A stretch of 64,000 nucleotides of DNA from Turnera subulata (GCA_028386065.3 JAKUCV010007113.1:23302-87301); one strand, 5' to 3'; positions 1 through 12,446 are shown, counted from the first letter of the stretch. Numbers and translations are program-made. The notes: generated from the letters alone by a model not told the origin.

Positions 1-456
1 TTTCTTTTCTTTTCCCTGTGTTACCCGTGCCTCACCAGCATTTTGCTGCCTATTTAACCTCACCTCCTCTACATGCTTTCGCACCCATCACCACCAACTG
101 CACCTCTGCAAATCCACTCCAGTAGCCATTCTTTCCTACAAATGGTGGGTTTGAAAACAATTTGAAAAACAAAGAATTTTTTTTCTTTTTCTGAATTTTT
201 TTTGTCGATTTTTTTATTTGTAAAACGAAAAAACAGTTTTAAAAACAATTTGAAAAGAAAAGTTGAAAACGATTTTGAAAACAATTTTTGAAAAAGGTAA
301 TGGCTTTTTACTAAGTAATCTAGAATTAAAAATATGCATACTCAATATATTAAAGTCAAAAATATGCTCTTTATTGACATAATAACAAACAAAAACAAAC
401 AATTTGCAAAGAAATTTGTTCCCCCTCCTCAAACTTAAATCGAACAATGTCCTCAT
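1..456 (-). other. 3' noncoding region of Athila-A, left part
   Basis: No credible gene. On the minus strand the sequence next to the SIRE-1 insertion reads GAGGACATTG, then AAGTTTGAGGAGGGGGAA, a purine-rich stretch like the signal that follows the last ORF in Athila-type elements. Further on come T-rich and A-rich tracts. No LTR start similar to that of the 5' LTR (TGATAACATC) is seen, so the 3' LTR should lie to the left of base 1. The two short minus-strand ORFs here are low-complexity Phe/Lys-rich reading frames without meaning. Confidence 0.6.
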
Positions 457-1610
457 TGTGAATCGGTTGATGATTAGGAAGATGCTTAAGGTTAATTAAG
501 TATGCTTAAGCCTAATTAAGTATGATTATTAACATAAGGCATGGAATAAATTGTGACATTGATTATAATATTATAATATGCCTTTAAATACAATTTAATA
601 TGCCAATTATTATTATATGATTAAATGCGCTAACTATATTTTGATTGTGACAAACCTATACAAACCTATGTATAGTATCTTGTGCTTCTAACCATCAATT
701 GCTGCTCACAAAGGTGGTCAAATCGTAATCAATTTGTGGGAAGAAGTGTGAGTGGGATTGGAGGATGTGTTAGTGGAGTTGACATGTCGCTTTCAACAAA
801 AAGCCAACCACTTGACTTGATTTGTTTAATCCCTATGAGCATTGGTCAAACAACCTAGGACACTACCATTTGTGGAAACTGAATCGATGAAAAACCTAGG
901 ACCAAACTTCCTAGGACCAACCTAGGACTATGCTAAACAATGACATCAATGACAAAAGGCTGCAGACTGATGGATCTCGTGCCAAAGTGAAAGGGACAAT
1001 AAGCAAAGTGAGCGTTGACGCTCTAGCACCTCAGAAGACAAACCAGCTGGATGGAAAGGAACATGCAACGAATCTTTTGAATTTGCCACCATCCAACTTG
1101 CCTATATAATGAGATGCTGATTCAAGGAGAACTTTAGAGCTGCTAAACCGAGTTTCAGAATTCAAGCAAATATAGTTGCACTTACAGTTCTTAATCAAGC
1201 AAAGAGAAAGAGAGAAAAATTTTTCTTAGTTCATACATTGAGAGAAAATATTTGAAGGGAAAAGTTGTAGTACTTAATTGTACACTTTGTATCAGTGGGT
1301 TTGTGTAAGACAAAGCTAGGGAAAGCTTTATGGCGAGTGTGTGAGGTTAGAGTTGAGCCTAAAGAAAAACTTGTACTAAGGGTTTTTCGTTGAACCCGTG
1401 AAAAACCATAATAGAGTGTGTTAGAAATCTCAAGGGGGGATACTTGAGTAGTGGAGGTAGTCCTGTGTGGCGAACCACTATAAATCCTGTGTCCAAATTG
1501 TTTCTAACCTTTCCTCTTAGCATTTCAATTAGTGTGCTCATTAGTAGTCCTAAACACAAAATCCAAAGATTAAAACAGTTTGGCATTAGAGAAGCCAAAT
1601 TTGTTTTTAA
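457..1610 (+). repeat. SIRE-1 5' LTR, truncated at its 3' end
   Basis: Matches the 3' LTR (18493-19717) and the SIRE-2 LTR (36436-37687) almost base for base up to TTTTTAA at 1610. The last roughly 47 bp of LTR, the primer site, the leader and about 140 codons of gag are missing, and the sequence continues directly inside gag. A short segment near 895 (about 24 bases, present at 18930-18955 of the 3' LTR) is also missing. A 13-base string AAACAGTTTGGCA occurs at 1573 and again at the junction. Confidence 0.88.
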
Positions 1611-2716
1611 ACAGTTTGGCACTATCTTGTGCAACAACTTGGCTTGTCTTGGTAAAGCCATCACAAACAAGGAGAAGATGACAAAAATTCTTCGATCTCT
1701 TCCCTCTGAATGGAAACCGAAGGTTACTGCTAGCCAAAGACATGAACACTCTCACTTACAATGATTTTATGGGAAGTCTCATTATTCATGGGTCAAAATT
1801 TAAAGAAAAACCAAAAAGAAAGAAGGATATAGCTCTCAAGTCTTCACATGAGAGTGATTCCGAAAGTAACCCAGATGTTGCCTTAATTACAAGGAAATTT
1901 TTGAAATTCATGAAAAGGAGAAATCTCAAGGGTAGGAACTTCAGAGGTGTGAAGGTTGATGAATCAAAGAAAGAGCAACTTTTGTGTTATGGTTGCAATC
2001 AACCCAGGCACATCAAGGCCGAATGTTCCAACGTATAAAAATCCAAGTTCAACAACTTCAAGAACAAGGGTAAGAAAGCAATGACTGCATGGGATGACCT
2101 TGATTCTGATGACGAATCGGATGAAGAGGAATCGACAAACCTTTGTCTTATGGCACAAGAAAAAAAAGAGGTAAATCACTCCAACTCATCTAGTTTTTCT
2201 TTTGATGAACTCCATGATGCATATGAAGAATTATATGAAAGTTTTAAAGCCGTGGCTAACACAAACAAAGCATTAAAAAGGATGGTTGAACTTTTAGAAT
2301 CTGAAAAGAAAGAGTGTATGGTAAAAAATGAAGAAATGGCTAAAAATCTGAATCTGTGCAATAATGGCTTTGATGACGCCAAAGCAGATAGAGAAACACT
2401 TGCTAAGTCACAAGAGGTTATTGTGAAACAACTTGATACATGTAAAGAAGAGAATACAAGAATTGCACATGAAAATGTGGATCTGAAAAAGATTGTGGAT
2501 TATCTGAACAGTATGCTTGAAAAGTTTGATCATGGTAGTAAAGCTTTAGATATGATTCTAAGTCAACAAAGACATACATTACAAAAGGTAGGTCTTGGAG
2601 CGACACACCACATTTTTCATGCTAAGCCTAACTATGCCTCTAATACCCGAAACACTAAAGCATATCGTAGGACTGAATTTGTTAGGACTGCATCTAGCCA
2701 CTTGTCACTATTGTAA
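1611..2716 (+). pseudogene. gag: SIRE-1 gag remnant: first zinc knuckle, coiled coil
   Basis: Gag packages the RNA in cytoplasmic particles. The N-terminal part (the UBN2-like region seen intact in SIRE-2 at 37744) is deleted. What remains starts inside the CNNLAC segment, then a small deletion near 1731 shifts the frame. The frame from 1742 carries a CCHC knuckle (CYGCNQPRHIKAEC, near 1987-2028). After a stop at 2036-2038 the frame from 2081 encodes 211 aa rich in Glu, Lys and Asn with heptad-like spacing (EELYESFKAVANTNKALKRM). In Sireviruses this Gag coiled-coil region is known to bind dynein light chain 8-type proteins. A second CCHC knuckle (CHYCNRHGHKIKNC) follows at about 2696-2740 in another frame. 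Confidence 0.82.
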
Positions 2717-2848
2717 TAGACATGGACACAAAATCAAGAATTGCATCTTTAGGAGAAAGAATTGTCCCATAAAGTTTATATGGGTACCTAAAGGTACCAA
2801 GACTAATTCACAAGGATCCAAGCATGTTTGGGTACCTAAAACTTTACA

Positions 2849-4299
2849 TTGCAACAAGTCAATGGGGATGAGTGGGTGCTCGATAGTGGGTGCTCAAGAC
2901 ATATGACGGGTGACATGTCCAAGTTCTCATCGTTAAATCCGAGAGGTAAAGGTTCTGTCACCTTTGGCGACAAATCGAAAGGAAAGCTATTGGGTATAGG
3001 TAATGTCGGTAAGGATTCAACCATTGAGCATGTGTTGTTAGTTCAAAATCTGAAATTCAATTTAGTTAGCATAAGTCAGTTGTGTGACCGTGGATGCAAA
3101 GTAATTTTTGAATCTAACATATGCCTAGTAACTAACATTGGCAACAACCAAACTTTGCTTGTTGGTAAAAGACAAGGAAACTTGTATTCTATTAATATGG
3201 TTGATGTCTCTAATCCGAAAAACAAGTGTTTAAATGTTAGAACAGAGACTGCTAAGCTTTGGCATAGACGATTGGGGCATGCACATCATGAGCTTATATC
3301 AAATCTTCAAAAGGAGGAACTTGTAAGGGGACTACCCTTGCTGAAGTTTGGAAAAGAGAAAGTATGTCAAGCATGCCAATATGCAAAGCAGCTCAAAAGT
3401 TCATTCAAACAAAAGAAGTGCATCTCCACTACTAGGCCACTTGAGCTATTATATCTAGATTTGCTTGGACCCATTAAGGTGGTAAGTCTTGGAGGTAAGA
3501 GTTACACATTCGTCATTGTTGATGACTATTCCTGTTTTACTTGGGTTATGTTTCTTTCACAAAAAGATCATGCACTTTATGAGTTTGCCTCTTTAGTAAG
3601 AAAACTTCAAAATGAAAAAGGTTATAAAATAACAAAGAATAGGAGTGACCATGGTGGAGAATTTGATAACCTTGTGTTTAATCATTTTTGTGAAGAAAAT
3701 GGAATTGAGCATACATTCTCGGCTCCTTGAACTCCTCAACAAAATGGGGTAGTAGAGAGGAAGAATCGAACATTGCAAGAGATGGCAAGAGCAATGCTAA
3801 ATGAACAATCATTGCCAACTTACTTTTGGGCTGAAGCCGTGAACACCGCATGCTATGTTCTGAATAGGGTAACCATTAGGTCACAACTTGAGAAAACACC
3901 ATATGAGCTTTGGGATGATAGAAAGCCAAACATAAGCTACTTCAAAGTCTTTGGGTCAAAATGCTTCATATTAAATACCAAAGACTCACTTGGAAAATTT
4001 GACGCTAAATCTGATGATGGTGTGTTCCTAGGATACTCAACTAGAAGTAAAGCTTATAGAGTTTACAACAAAAGAATACTTATAGTTGAGGAATCAATAC
4101 ATGTGGTCTTTGATGAAATTGAGTTAACTAACAATGTTGATTCTGTTGAGGATGTGTTCTGCCAGCAGCCTAGAGATATTATTGTTAACACTCCAGAAAG
4201 GTCTGTTGAGATTGTAGAAGAGTTGCATGTCGATACCGCATCTCAACATGAAACCAACACACAAGTTGTACCACATGTAATACCGGACAGTTCGGCATT
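2849..4299 (+). pseudogene. pol: SIRE-1 pol, first part: protease and integrase
   Basis: The frame from 2849 holds a retropepsin-like active site (WVLDSGCSRHMTGD), then the gag-pre-integrase zinc-binding region (LWHRRLGHAHHEL ... CQACQYAK), then the integrase core: LDLLGP, VDDYS and SDHGGEFDN. A TGA at 3728-3730 ends the frame just before TPQQNGVVER; SIRE-2 has CGA there, so this is a C-to-T change. The frame reopens at about 3773 and runs through the integrase C-terminal part (YFKVFGSKCF, GVFLGYS) until Del-1 interrupts it at 4305. Integration is the role of the domain; this copy cannot supply it. Confidence 0.88.
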
Positions 4300-4615
4300 G
4301 AAGGTGTAACCGCCCGATTTTTGGTAATTATTTCTGTGAAATTTTCGAAAATTTTGGGATCTAATTCCCAAAATGCCCTCACGGAATTCACGGGAATTAT
4401 TTTCTTGTTCTTAATAAATTTATTTCTAGTATGATTACATCATTTATTTCCAAGTATTAATTTTGTTTAGCATTTATTAGTGTTTTGGATTAAAACACAA
4501 GATGGGGTGTAGTTTTTACTAAAACTACGTAGTTTTGGTAGAGCCAAAACCTAAAACACACTAAGGAGTGTGTTTTGACTTGAGGGTTGACTAGAGGAGG
4601 GAGTTGTACTCGAAA

Positions 4616-4687
4616 TGACGTCGTTTGGATAAAACGACGCCGTTTTGTGTTGCGATTTAACCCTAACCCTAGAATGGTGGTATAAAG
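4616..4687 (+). promoter_or_regulatory. Del-1 LTR core promoter: bZIP-like site and TATA box
   Basis: TGACGTCG (4616-4623; perfect TGACGTCA at 9432-9439 in the 3' LTR) is followed by the near-palindrome AAAACGACGCCGTTTT (4631-4646) and TATAAAG (4681-4687). A CT-rich leader begins just downstream. The same layout is kept in the other LTR at 9432-9503. ACGT-core sites are bound by plant bZIP factors; that these sites drive this LTR is inferred from spacing. Confidence 0.55.
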
Positions 4688-5909
4688 GTCATCTCTTTCT
4701 CCCCCTCTCCTCTCTTTTCTTTTCCTCCTCTCTCTTTTTCCCGAGCTGCCGACCGGTTCTCCCTCTCACTCCCGACGATCTCTCCCTCCTTCCCCTTTTG
4801 TTTTCACCCAAAACTGCCGCACTCGCCTCATCTTTCTTCTCCTCTCTTTCCTTGCGCCACCGCCACTGCAGTTAAGAGGAAGGACGCGCATGGGCGTGTT
4901 GTCGCCGCCTCCTCGTGTTCCTCTTTCTCTTCGTATTGTAGCCATCCGAGTCACATGTCGCCGCTGCAACGATGTAGGAGAAGGCTCGGCGTTCTCTGGG
5001 TTGTGACGAGGAGTCGCTGTGAACGACGCCGTGTTGTTGGACTGTAGTGCAGACTGGGATGAGGTTTGGTGGGCCCTATGCGGGATGAATCGGGCATGGA
5101 TTCGACGTGGGTGCCATCGTCGCCCTTCGTCGTCGCTCGGTAAGTTTCCGACGATCTCTCCGTTTCGTTTCCCCTGTTCTTCCTTTCCTTTCTTTTTGTC
5201 TTTGGGGCCGATTTATTAATCGAGGTTGTTGATGTGTTGGTGGTGTTGTGTTGTTTATTGATGTGACGGTGGCGGTGGGATGATGGGTTGTTGTTGCTGC
5301 TCCCGGTTCGGTGGATGGTGTGTGCAATGGCATTGGTGGTGGTGGTCGGATTGGGGGTTGTCGCAGGAATTGTTTTAGGCAGAGAGGGTTGCATGTTCGG
5401 GTTTGAGGCTTTGCAACGGGGCTGGGTAGATCCAGTTCTGGACTATCTTTCCGGTGAATTTTTCCGGTAATGGTCCTTGCATTTTCAATTCTTTTTTTTT
5501 GTGGTTCATTAGCTGCTGTGTTGGTTTACATCAAGGTTGATGAGGGTGATCTCGTAATGGCAGATCTGTTGTGATTCGTTTAAGCTTTGGTGGAATTTTT
5601 CGGCGAGGGCTGACCGGAATCCGACGAGGCTCGGCAATTTTCCAGCGAGGCTCGGGTTGCTGTTCCGGCAAGTCATAAATTTCTTTTCCGGCATTACATG
5701 GTGATTCTCGGTGTTGGCCGTTAGTTGATTTTGTACATGACATGTAGTGTAATTGCATTTAATCGTTGTATTAAAATGAGAAGGATATAGTGGATACCGA
5801 GCTTGGAGAGTTGAGTGGCGTGGCCGGTATATGTCCGACGCACATAGTATCTTTAGGCTGGAAAATTTTGGGCTCTGGAGTTCGGTTAATGTGAGTATGA
5901 GGCTGGGCC

Positions 5910-6086
5910 GGGCTTACGCCCAATTAATGTTATATTAATTTTATATGGGCCTTTAGGCCCAATGACTAATGAGACGGGCTTTAGGCCAATGGCTTGTATT
6001 TGAGACGGGCTATAGGCCCAATAAAGAGTAATTAATTTAAAATGGGCTTTAGGCCCAGTGACTTTAATTGATGTGGGCTTTAGGCC
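5910..6086 (+). repeat. Cluster of GGGCTTTAGGCCC palindromes in Del-1 5' LTR
   Basis: Six near-palindromes start at 5910, 5947, 5976, 6007, 6044 and 6075, spaced 29-37 bp. The cores GGGCC and GGCCCA resemble plant site II (TCP-type) elements. The same cluster is in the 3' LTR at about 10725-10905, where one unit that is imperfect here is complete. Confidence 0.7.
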
Positions 6087-7626
6087 ATGTGAACCGTTAA
6101 TCGAGACAAATAACTGAACTTAAGTGAACTTTTAGTCTCGGGCTAAGGTTATAGGATTTGTCGAGCTAAAACCACAGACTTATCTTAATTGGGCTCAAGG
6201 ACTAAAGATTTCATATCGTTATAGTCACGGCATTGACATGCATTCATCATGTTTTTATGTGAACCTTATGTGTGGTCGTTTTGATTCCAATATAGGATAT
6301 GTTAAGATGGAATGAGGCTTCGGCTTCCGAGACTGTTGATATGGCCCAGGTGAGGACTTATAAACCATTGTATGCATTACTGCCTACAATGCTCGGTTAA
6401 TAAACTTGGAACAAGAAGTGGTAGTACTTGGTTGGTATTGTATGCTATACACATGTATGCTTGCTGTGTTGGTGTTCCTGTGTGCACTTGTATCTTAATG
6501 ATGATACCTTGATGCAGTTTGTCTGATTACGTGTATTACGTGCCTGTTTGATATGATATGCCAGTTGAGCATGAGTTTGTTGGTTATGAGATATAACATG
6601 TGATATGACTTTGTGGTTCGTGTGGTGACTTGACGGCTGGAGGCCTAGATTTGAGAGTAAGATATTAAATCCACACAACCCTGTTTGATAATAACGTATG
6701 GCAAAACTCTTAAAGCATAATTGAGAATAACGAACTATAATATTCTACTGTGGGGCTGTTGACCGGTTGGTTCGAGCGGGAAGTGATACCCCTCGGGATT
6801 GCATGCGGGATAGCATGGTATATGCGGTTTAGCATATGGGTCTGTGATGACCGGTTCTACCTCCCTCTTTCTGTCTCCCCCTTTCTACCTCCCTCTCTCT
6901 CTCTGTCTGTCTCTCTCTCTCACTGATTGTATTGGGTCTTGCCCTGTTTGTATTGGGCTTATGCCGTGGTTGCCTCATGAGACGGGACCGAGCTCGACGC
7001 ACACAGTAGAGGGCCCTAATAAAATACTAAATCCTAATAAAACATTCAACCCTAATAATAGTAAAGTACAATGATAATTAAGTGATTAAAGATTAGTGTT
7101 GGTTGAAGTCTGATGATCACTTGTATTGTTCATTGTGACTTGTTTGTGCATTGTGGTTGCTGTTGCCTGATATCGATTTACTTGTAGTTGATTTGTATTT
7201 GTATACACTGGTTTATTTATTTGCGGTGAGATAGTGGTTGGTCTCACCCCCTCACAGATTTTTTACAGGTTAGCTGTTCGTTGAGCAGTGGTGCATATCA
7301 GCAGGTGGCGGTGCTTTCCTCCTCGGGTCGGATCCATAGGGTTCATTGCATATGTGTTGTCATATGTATTTGTCTTCCGCTGCATACTCTATTTTGATAT
7401 AATGTATTGTCTATATATTACATAGCTAATGATTATCTTGATTTTATCGTATCCCGGCGCAGAAGGGTATTTTGGTCACTTCACATGATATAATTAATTT
7501 AATGGATAATTTGGGATACGGTGTTTTAGTTGATGATTTTTCGTGTCCTGCAGATGATAAGGGCAATTTGGTCATTTTATATTTAATTTTTAGTTCATAT
7601 TAATATGTTGGGACACGGGCGTTTCA

Positions 7627-9120
7627 GTTAGTAGCGGAGCAGGCTGTAGATCCTTGGGGATGTTCTGATGTATTGGTGATCTTCTGTGCATATGTCTGCT
7701 CCTTTTTGAGTCGGTTGTTGCATTGTCTTATCCATGCATATAGTCAGTCCTGCTATGGATATGGTGGAGGACATGCACCTGCTGAGGGTCGGAGTGACCC
7801 GGTAATGTTGTTGAATGACATGTTTGCCCTTACAGCTTAGGCTGTAACAAAGTTTATTTTGTGGTATATCCACTGATCTATTAGAGTCGTTGTAGACTCT
7901 TGATTCTTTGTTTATGTTTCTTGTCTGTGTGGAACTGGCCAATACAAGTAAGAACCATCGGTCTGGTTTGGATGTTGCATCTATCAAGTGATGATATGAC
8001 GTGATTCTTATAGATATGATTCTTGTGATCTTGGTGATCATGTTTATTGTGGGTGGATTTCACGTTTGTGATCTTGGTGTCTATGTTATTTGTGGTCTGG
8101 ATACCTAAGCTTGAGGATTCTCGTTTTACTTATGAATTATTATATGGATTAAATCTTGTTCGGAGTTCGAGCTGATAACTTTTGAAATTAATTTGAGGTT
8201 GATCTAATGGTATACTTGGGAAAAATCTTTTGATGATACTTGAGGTAATTAACCTTGTTGAGATTTGAGTTATTAATGGTGATTGTAATAAAAAGGTTTT
8301 GATCACGAATCTTTGTTGAGGTTATAGTTCATGTGCTGGAAGAGGATGTCGGAAGTATGTTTACATTGAGGTTTGATTTTGAGGTGATCTCGGGAATTGC
8401 AAAACAAATGCTAGTTAGCTAATGATCTGATGAGAGATACAGTGATGTTTTAAGTTCTCTGACGAAGAAACTTTGATGTTCATGTTAGTGTGGCTTGGGG
8501 AATAGATTTAAGAGTATGAGTTATGGAAGGATGTTTGAGTCTTGAGGAATCTAAGTTTTGGAATTATAGCTATGATATCTGGGTAATGAGTTGTTTCTAG
8601 AATCTAAGGTATGATCCGGGATATATACGATTTTGGCTGAATTGGTGTATGATAGAAGAATTACTTTGAGGTTCAGAACATGAAATATATGTTATGGAGT
8701 GTTGGTCTTGAGGAATTCACATTGGGAGTGATGATCTTGTTACTTAGGTAACAATTCTGGGTTCGGTTATCTGAGGATATGCTTAATGGATTAAAGGATT
8801 GGATAGATTTGGTTGAGTGATGATAAATGAAATCGTTTATGGATTCTTGTATTATCAATGGTGAGGATGATTGGATAAAACTATTGGGTTACTGCTTTGA
8901 TCTTATGTTTTATTAATCATGTTGGACTAAAGTCAATGATTGACTTGGTATATTGGAGTTCTTGCTTGGAAATGTGATTGATGGACATGATGGTTCTACT
9001 TGGTAGTTTTGGCCAACGGTATTTTGATACCGGATGACACTTGTTTGTGTCTGTTAAGCACTTGGTTGCTTGACTTTTCTTGAAATTTCGAGGACGAAAT
9101 TTTGTTAAGTGGGGTAGAAC
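7627..9120 (+). other. Del-1 internal region, noncoding
   Basis: Directly after the LTR, TTAGTAGCGGAGCAGG (from 7628) resembles a degenerate initiator-tRNA-Met primer site. The rest has no gag, protease, RT or integrase motif on either strand; the longest ORF (137 aa, minus strand) has no recognisable features. The 3' end holds TTTCGAGGACGAAATTTTG and a weak purine tract AAGTGGGGTAGAA before the 3' LTR. This end sequence is what ties the element to the Del/Tekay clade. Confidence 0.75.
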
Positions 9121-12100
9121 TGTAACGCCCTGATTTTTGGTAATTATTTCTGTGAAATTTTCGAAAATTTTGGGATCTAATTCCCAAAATGCCCTCACGG
9201 AATTGAAGGGAATTATTTTCTTGTTCTTAATAAATTTATTTCTAGTATGGTTCAATCATTTATTTCCAAGTATTAATTTTGTTTAGCATTTAATAGTGTT
9301 TTGGATTAAAACACAAGATGGGGTGTAGTTTTTACTAAAACTACGTAGTTTTGGTAGAGCCAAAACCTAAAACACACTAAGGAGTGTGTTTTGACTTGAG
9401 GGTTGACTAGAGGAGGGAGTTATACTCGAAATGACGTCATTTGGATAAAACGACGCCGTTTTGCATTGCGATTTAACCCTAACTCTAGAATGGTGGTATA
9501 AAGGTCATCTCTTTCTCCCCATCTCCTCTCTTTTCTTTTCCTCTCCCTTTTTCCCGAGCTGCCGACCGGTTCTCCCTATCACTCCCAACGATCTCTCCCT
9601 CCTTCCCCTCTTTATTTTCACCCAAAACTGCCGCACTCGCCTCCTCTTTCTTCTCCTCTCTTTCCTTGCGCCGCCGCCACTGCAGTTAAGAGGAAGGACG
9701 CGCATGGGCGTGTTGTCGCCGCCTCCTCGTGTTCCTCTCTCTTTTTTTATTGCAGGCATCCGAGTCACACATCGCCGCTGCAACGATGTAGGAGAAGGCT
9801 CGGGGTTCTCTGGGTTGTGAAGAGGAGTCGCCGTGAATGCCGCCGTGTTGCTGGACTGTAGTGCAGATCGGGATGAGGTTTGGTGGGCCCTGTGCGGGAT
9901 GAATCAGGCATGGATTCAACGTAGGTGCCATCGTCGCCCTTCGTCGTCGCTTGGTAAGTTTTCGACGATCTCTCCGTTTTGTTTCCCCTATTCTTCCTTT
10001 CCTTTCCTTTTGTCTTTGGGGCCGATTTATTAATCGGGGCTGTTGATGTGTCGGTGGTGTTGTGTTGTTTATTGATGTAACGGTGGCTGTGGGATGATGG
10101 TTTATTGTTGCTGCTCCCGGTTCGGTGGATGGTGTGTGCAATGGCATTGGTGGTGGTGGTCGGATTGGGGGTTGTCGCAGGATTTATTTTAGGCAGAGAG
10201 GGTTGCAGGTTCGGGTTTGAGGCTCTGCAACGGGACTGGGTAGATCCAGTTCTGGACTGTCTTTCCGGTGAATTTTTCCAGTAATGGTCCTTGTGTTTTC
10301 AATTCGTTTTTTTTGTGGTTCATTAGCTGCTGTGTTGGTTTACATCAAGGTTGATGAGGGTGATCTCGTAATGGCAGATCTGTTGTGATTCGTTTAAGCT
10401 TTGGTGGAATTTTCCGGCGAGGGCTGACCGGAATCCGACGAGGCTCGACAATTTTCCAGCGAGGCTCGGGTTGCTGTTCCGGCAAGTCATAAATTTCTTT
10501 TCCGGCAGTACATGGTGATTCTCGGTGTTGGCCGTTAGTTGATTTTGTACATGACATGTAGTGTAATTGCATTTAGTCGTTGTATTAAAATGATAAGGAT
10601 ATAGTGGATACCGGGCTTGGAGAGTTGAGTGGCGTGGCCGGTATATGTCCGACGCACATAGTATCTTTAGGCCGAAAAATGTTTGGTCTCTGGAGTTCGG
10701 TTAAAGTGAGTATGAGGCAGGGCCGGGCTTAGGCCCAATTAATGTTATATTAATTTTATATGGGCTTTTAGGCCCAATGACTAATGAGGCGGGCTTTAGG
10801 CCAACGGCTTGTATTTGAGACGGGCTATAGGCCCAATAAAGAGTAATTAATTTAAAATGGGCTTTAGGCCCAGTGACTTTAATTGATGTGGGCTTTAGGC
10901 CCTGTGAACCGTTAATCGAGACAAATAATTGAACTTAAGCGAACTTTTAGTCTCGGGCTAAGGTTATAGGATTTGTCGAGCTAAAACCACAGACTTATCT
11001 TAATTGGGCTCAAGGACTAAAGATTTCATATCGTTATAGTCACGGCATTGACATGCAATCATCATGTTTTTATGTGAACCTTATGTGTGGTTGTTTTGAT
11101 TCCAATATAGGATATGTTAAGATGGAATGAGGCTTCGGCTGCCGAGACTATTGATATGGCCCAGGTGAGGACTTATAAACCTTTGTATGCATTACTGCCT
11201 ACAATGCTCGGTTAATAAACTTGGAACAAAAAGTGGTAGTACTTGGTTGGTATTGTATGCTATATGCATGTGTGCTTGCTGTGTTGGTGTTCCTGTGTGC
11301 ACTTGTATCTTAATGATGATACCTTGATGCAGTTTGTCTGATTACGTGTATTACGTGCCTGTTTAATATGAAATGCCAGTTGAGCATGAGTTTGTTGGTT
11401 ATGAGATATAACATGTGATATGACTTTGTGGTTCGTGTGGTGACTTGACGGCTGGGGGCCCAGATTTGAGAGTAAGATATTAAATCCACACAACCCTGTT
11501 TGATAATAACGTATGGCAAAACTCTTAAAGCATAATTGAGAATAACGAACTATAATATTCTACTGTGGGGCTGTTGACCGGTTGGTTCGAGCGGGAAGTG
11601 ATACCCCTCGGGATTGCATGTGGGATAGCATGGTATATGCGGTTTAGCATATGGGTCTGTGATGACCAGTTCTACCTCTCTCTTTCTGTCTCCCCCTTTA
11701 TACCTTCCTCTTTGTCTCTGTCTGTCTCTCTCTCTCACTGATTGTATTGGGCCTTGCCTTGTTTATATTGGGCTTATGCCCTGGTTGTCTCATGAGACGG
11801 GACCGAGCTCGATGCACACAGTAAAGGGCCCTAATAAAACACTAAATCCTAATAAAACATTCAACCCTAATAACAATAAAGTACAATGATAATTAAGTGA
11901 TTAAAGATCAGTGCCGGTTGAAGTCTGATGATGACTTGTATTGTTCATTGTGACTTGTTTGTGCATTGTGGTTGTTGTTGCCTGATACCGGTGTACTTGT
12001 AGTTGATTTGTATTTGTATACACTAGTTTATTTGTTTGCAGTGAGACAGTGGTTGGTCTCACTCCCTCACAGATTTTTTATAGGTTAGCTGTTCGTTGAG

Positions 12101-12441
12101 CAGTGGTGCATATCAGCTGGTGGCGGTGCTTTCCTCCTCGGGTCGGATCCATAGGGTTCATTGCATATGTGTTGTCATATGTATTTGTCTTCCGCTGCAT
12201 ACTCTATTTTGATATAATGTATTGTCTATATATTACATAGTTAATGATTTTCTTGAATTTATCGTATCCCGGGGCAGAAGGGTATTTTGGTCACTTCACA
12301 TGATATAATTAATTTAATGGATAATTTGGGATACGGTGTTTTAGTTGATGATTTTTCGTGTCCTGCAGATGATAAGGGCAATTTGGTCATTTTATATTTA
12401 ATTTTTAGTTCATATTAATAAATTGGGACACGGACGTTTCA
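9121..12441 (+). repeat. Del-1 3' LTR
   Basis: 3321 bp, same organisation as the 5' LTR with scattered substitutions and small indels over its whole length. It includes the perfect TGACGTCA at 9432 and TATAAAG at 9497, the GGGCTTTAGGCCC cluster near 10725-10905 and the CT-rich microsatellite near 11690-11740. The differences between the two LTRs show that the insertion is not very recent. Confidence 0.9.
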
Positions 12442-12446
12442 GAAGG

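Larger units (their letters stand above)
4305..7626 (+). repeat. Del-1 5' LTR
   Basis: 3322 bp, TG...CA ended. It contains a promoter region (TGACGTCG at 4616, TATAAAG at 4681), a CT-rich stretch right after the TATA box (4695-4860) typical of a plant transcript leader, a GT-rich segment (5220-5370), a cluster of GGGCTTTAGGCCC palindromes (5910-6086) and a CT microsatellite (6860-6930). Short ORFs in it are not shared as protein-like sequence with anything I recognise and are treated as noncoding. Confidence 0.9.
4305..12441 (+). mobile_element. Del-1: non-autonomous Del/Tekay-type element (LARD-like) with 3.3-kb LTRs
   Basis: Two long LTRs (4305-7626 and 9121-12441) start TGTAAC and end GTTTCA. 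They flank only about 1.5 kb of internal DNA. TSD GAAGG is seen at 4300-4304 and 12442-12446, and the SIRE-1 pol sequence is collinear with SIRE-2 across the removed insert. The internal 3' end reads TTTCGAGGACGAAATTTTG, the hallmark end of Tekay/Del chromoviruses, whose LTRs are usually this long. No gag or pol motif is present, so it must have moved with proteins from an autonomous relative. Confidence 0.88.

Noticed and set aside
4645..5470. Short ORFs in the CT-rich and GT-rich parts of the Del-1 LTR (repeated at 9461-10147)
   Set aside because: They lie in LTR leader sequence with biased composition, overlap on both strands and show no domain; frame differences between the two LTR copies are not those of a conserved protein.
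6858..6930. CT microsatellite as an independent feature
   Set aside because: Present at the same place in both Del-1 LTRs, so it is part of the LTR and only a simple repeat.
7628..8041. 137-aa minus-strand ORF in the Del-1 internal region
   Set aside because: No recognisable motif, low-complexity Ile/Thr/His composition, opposite to the element.
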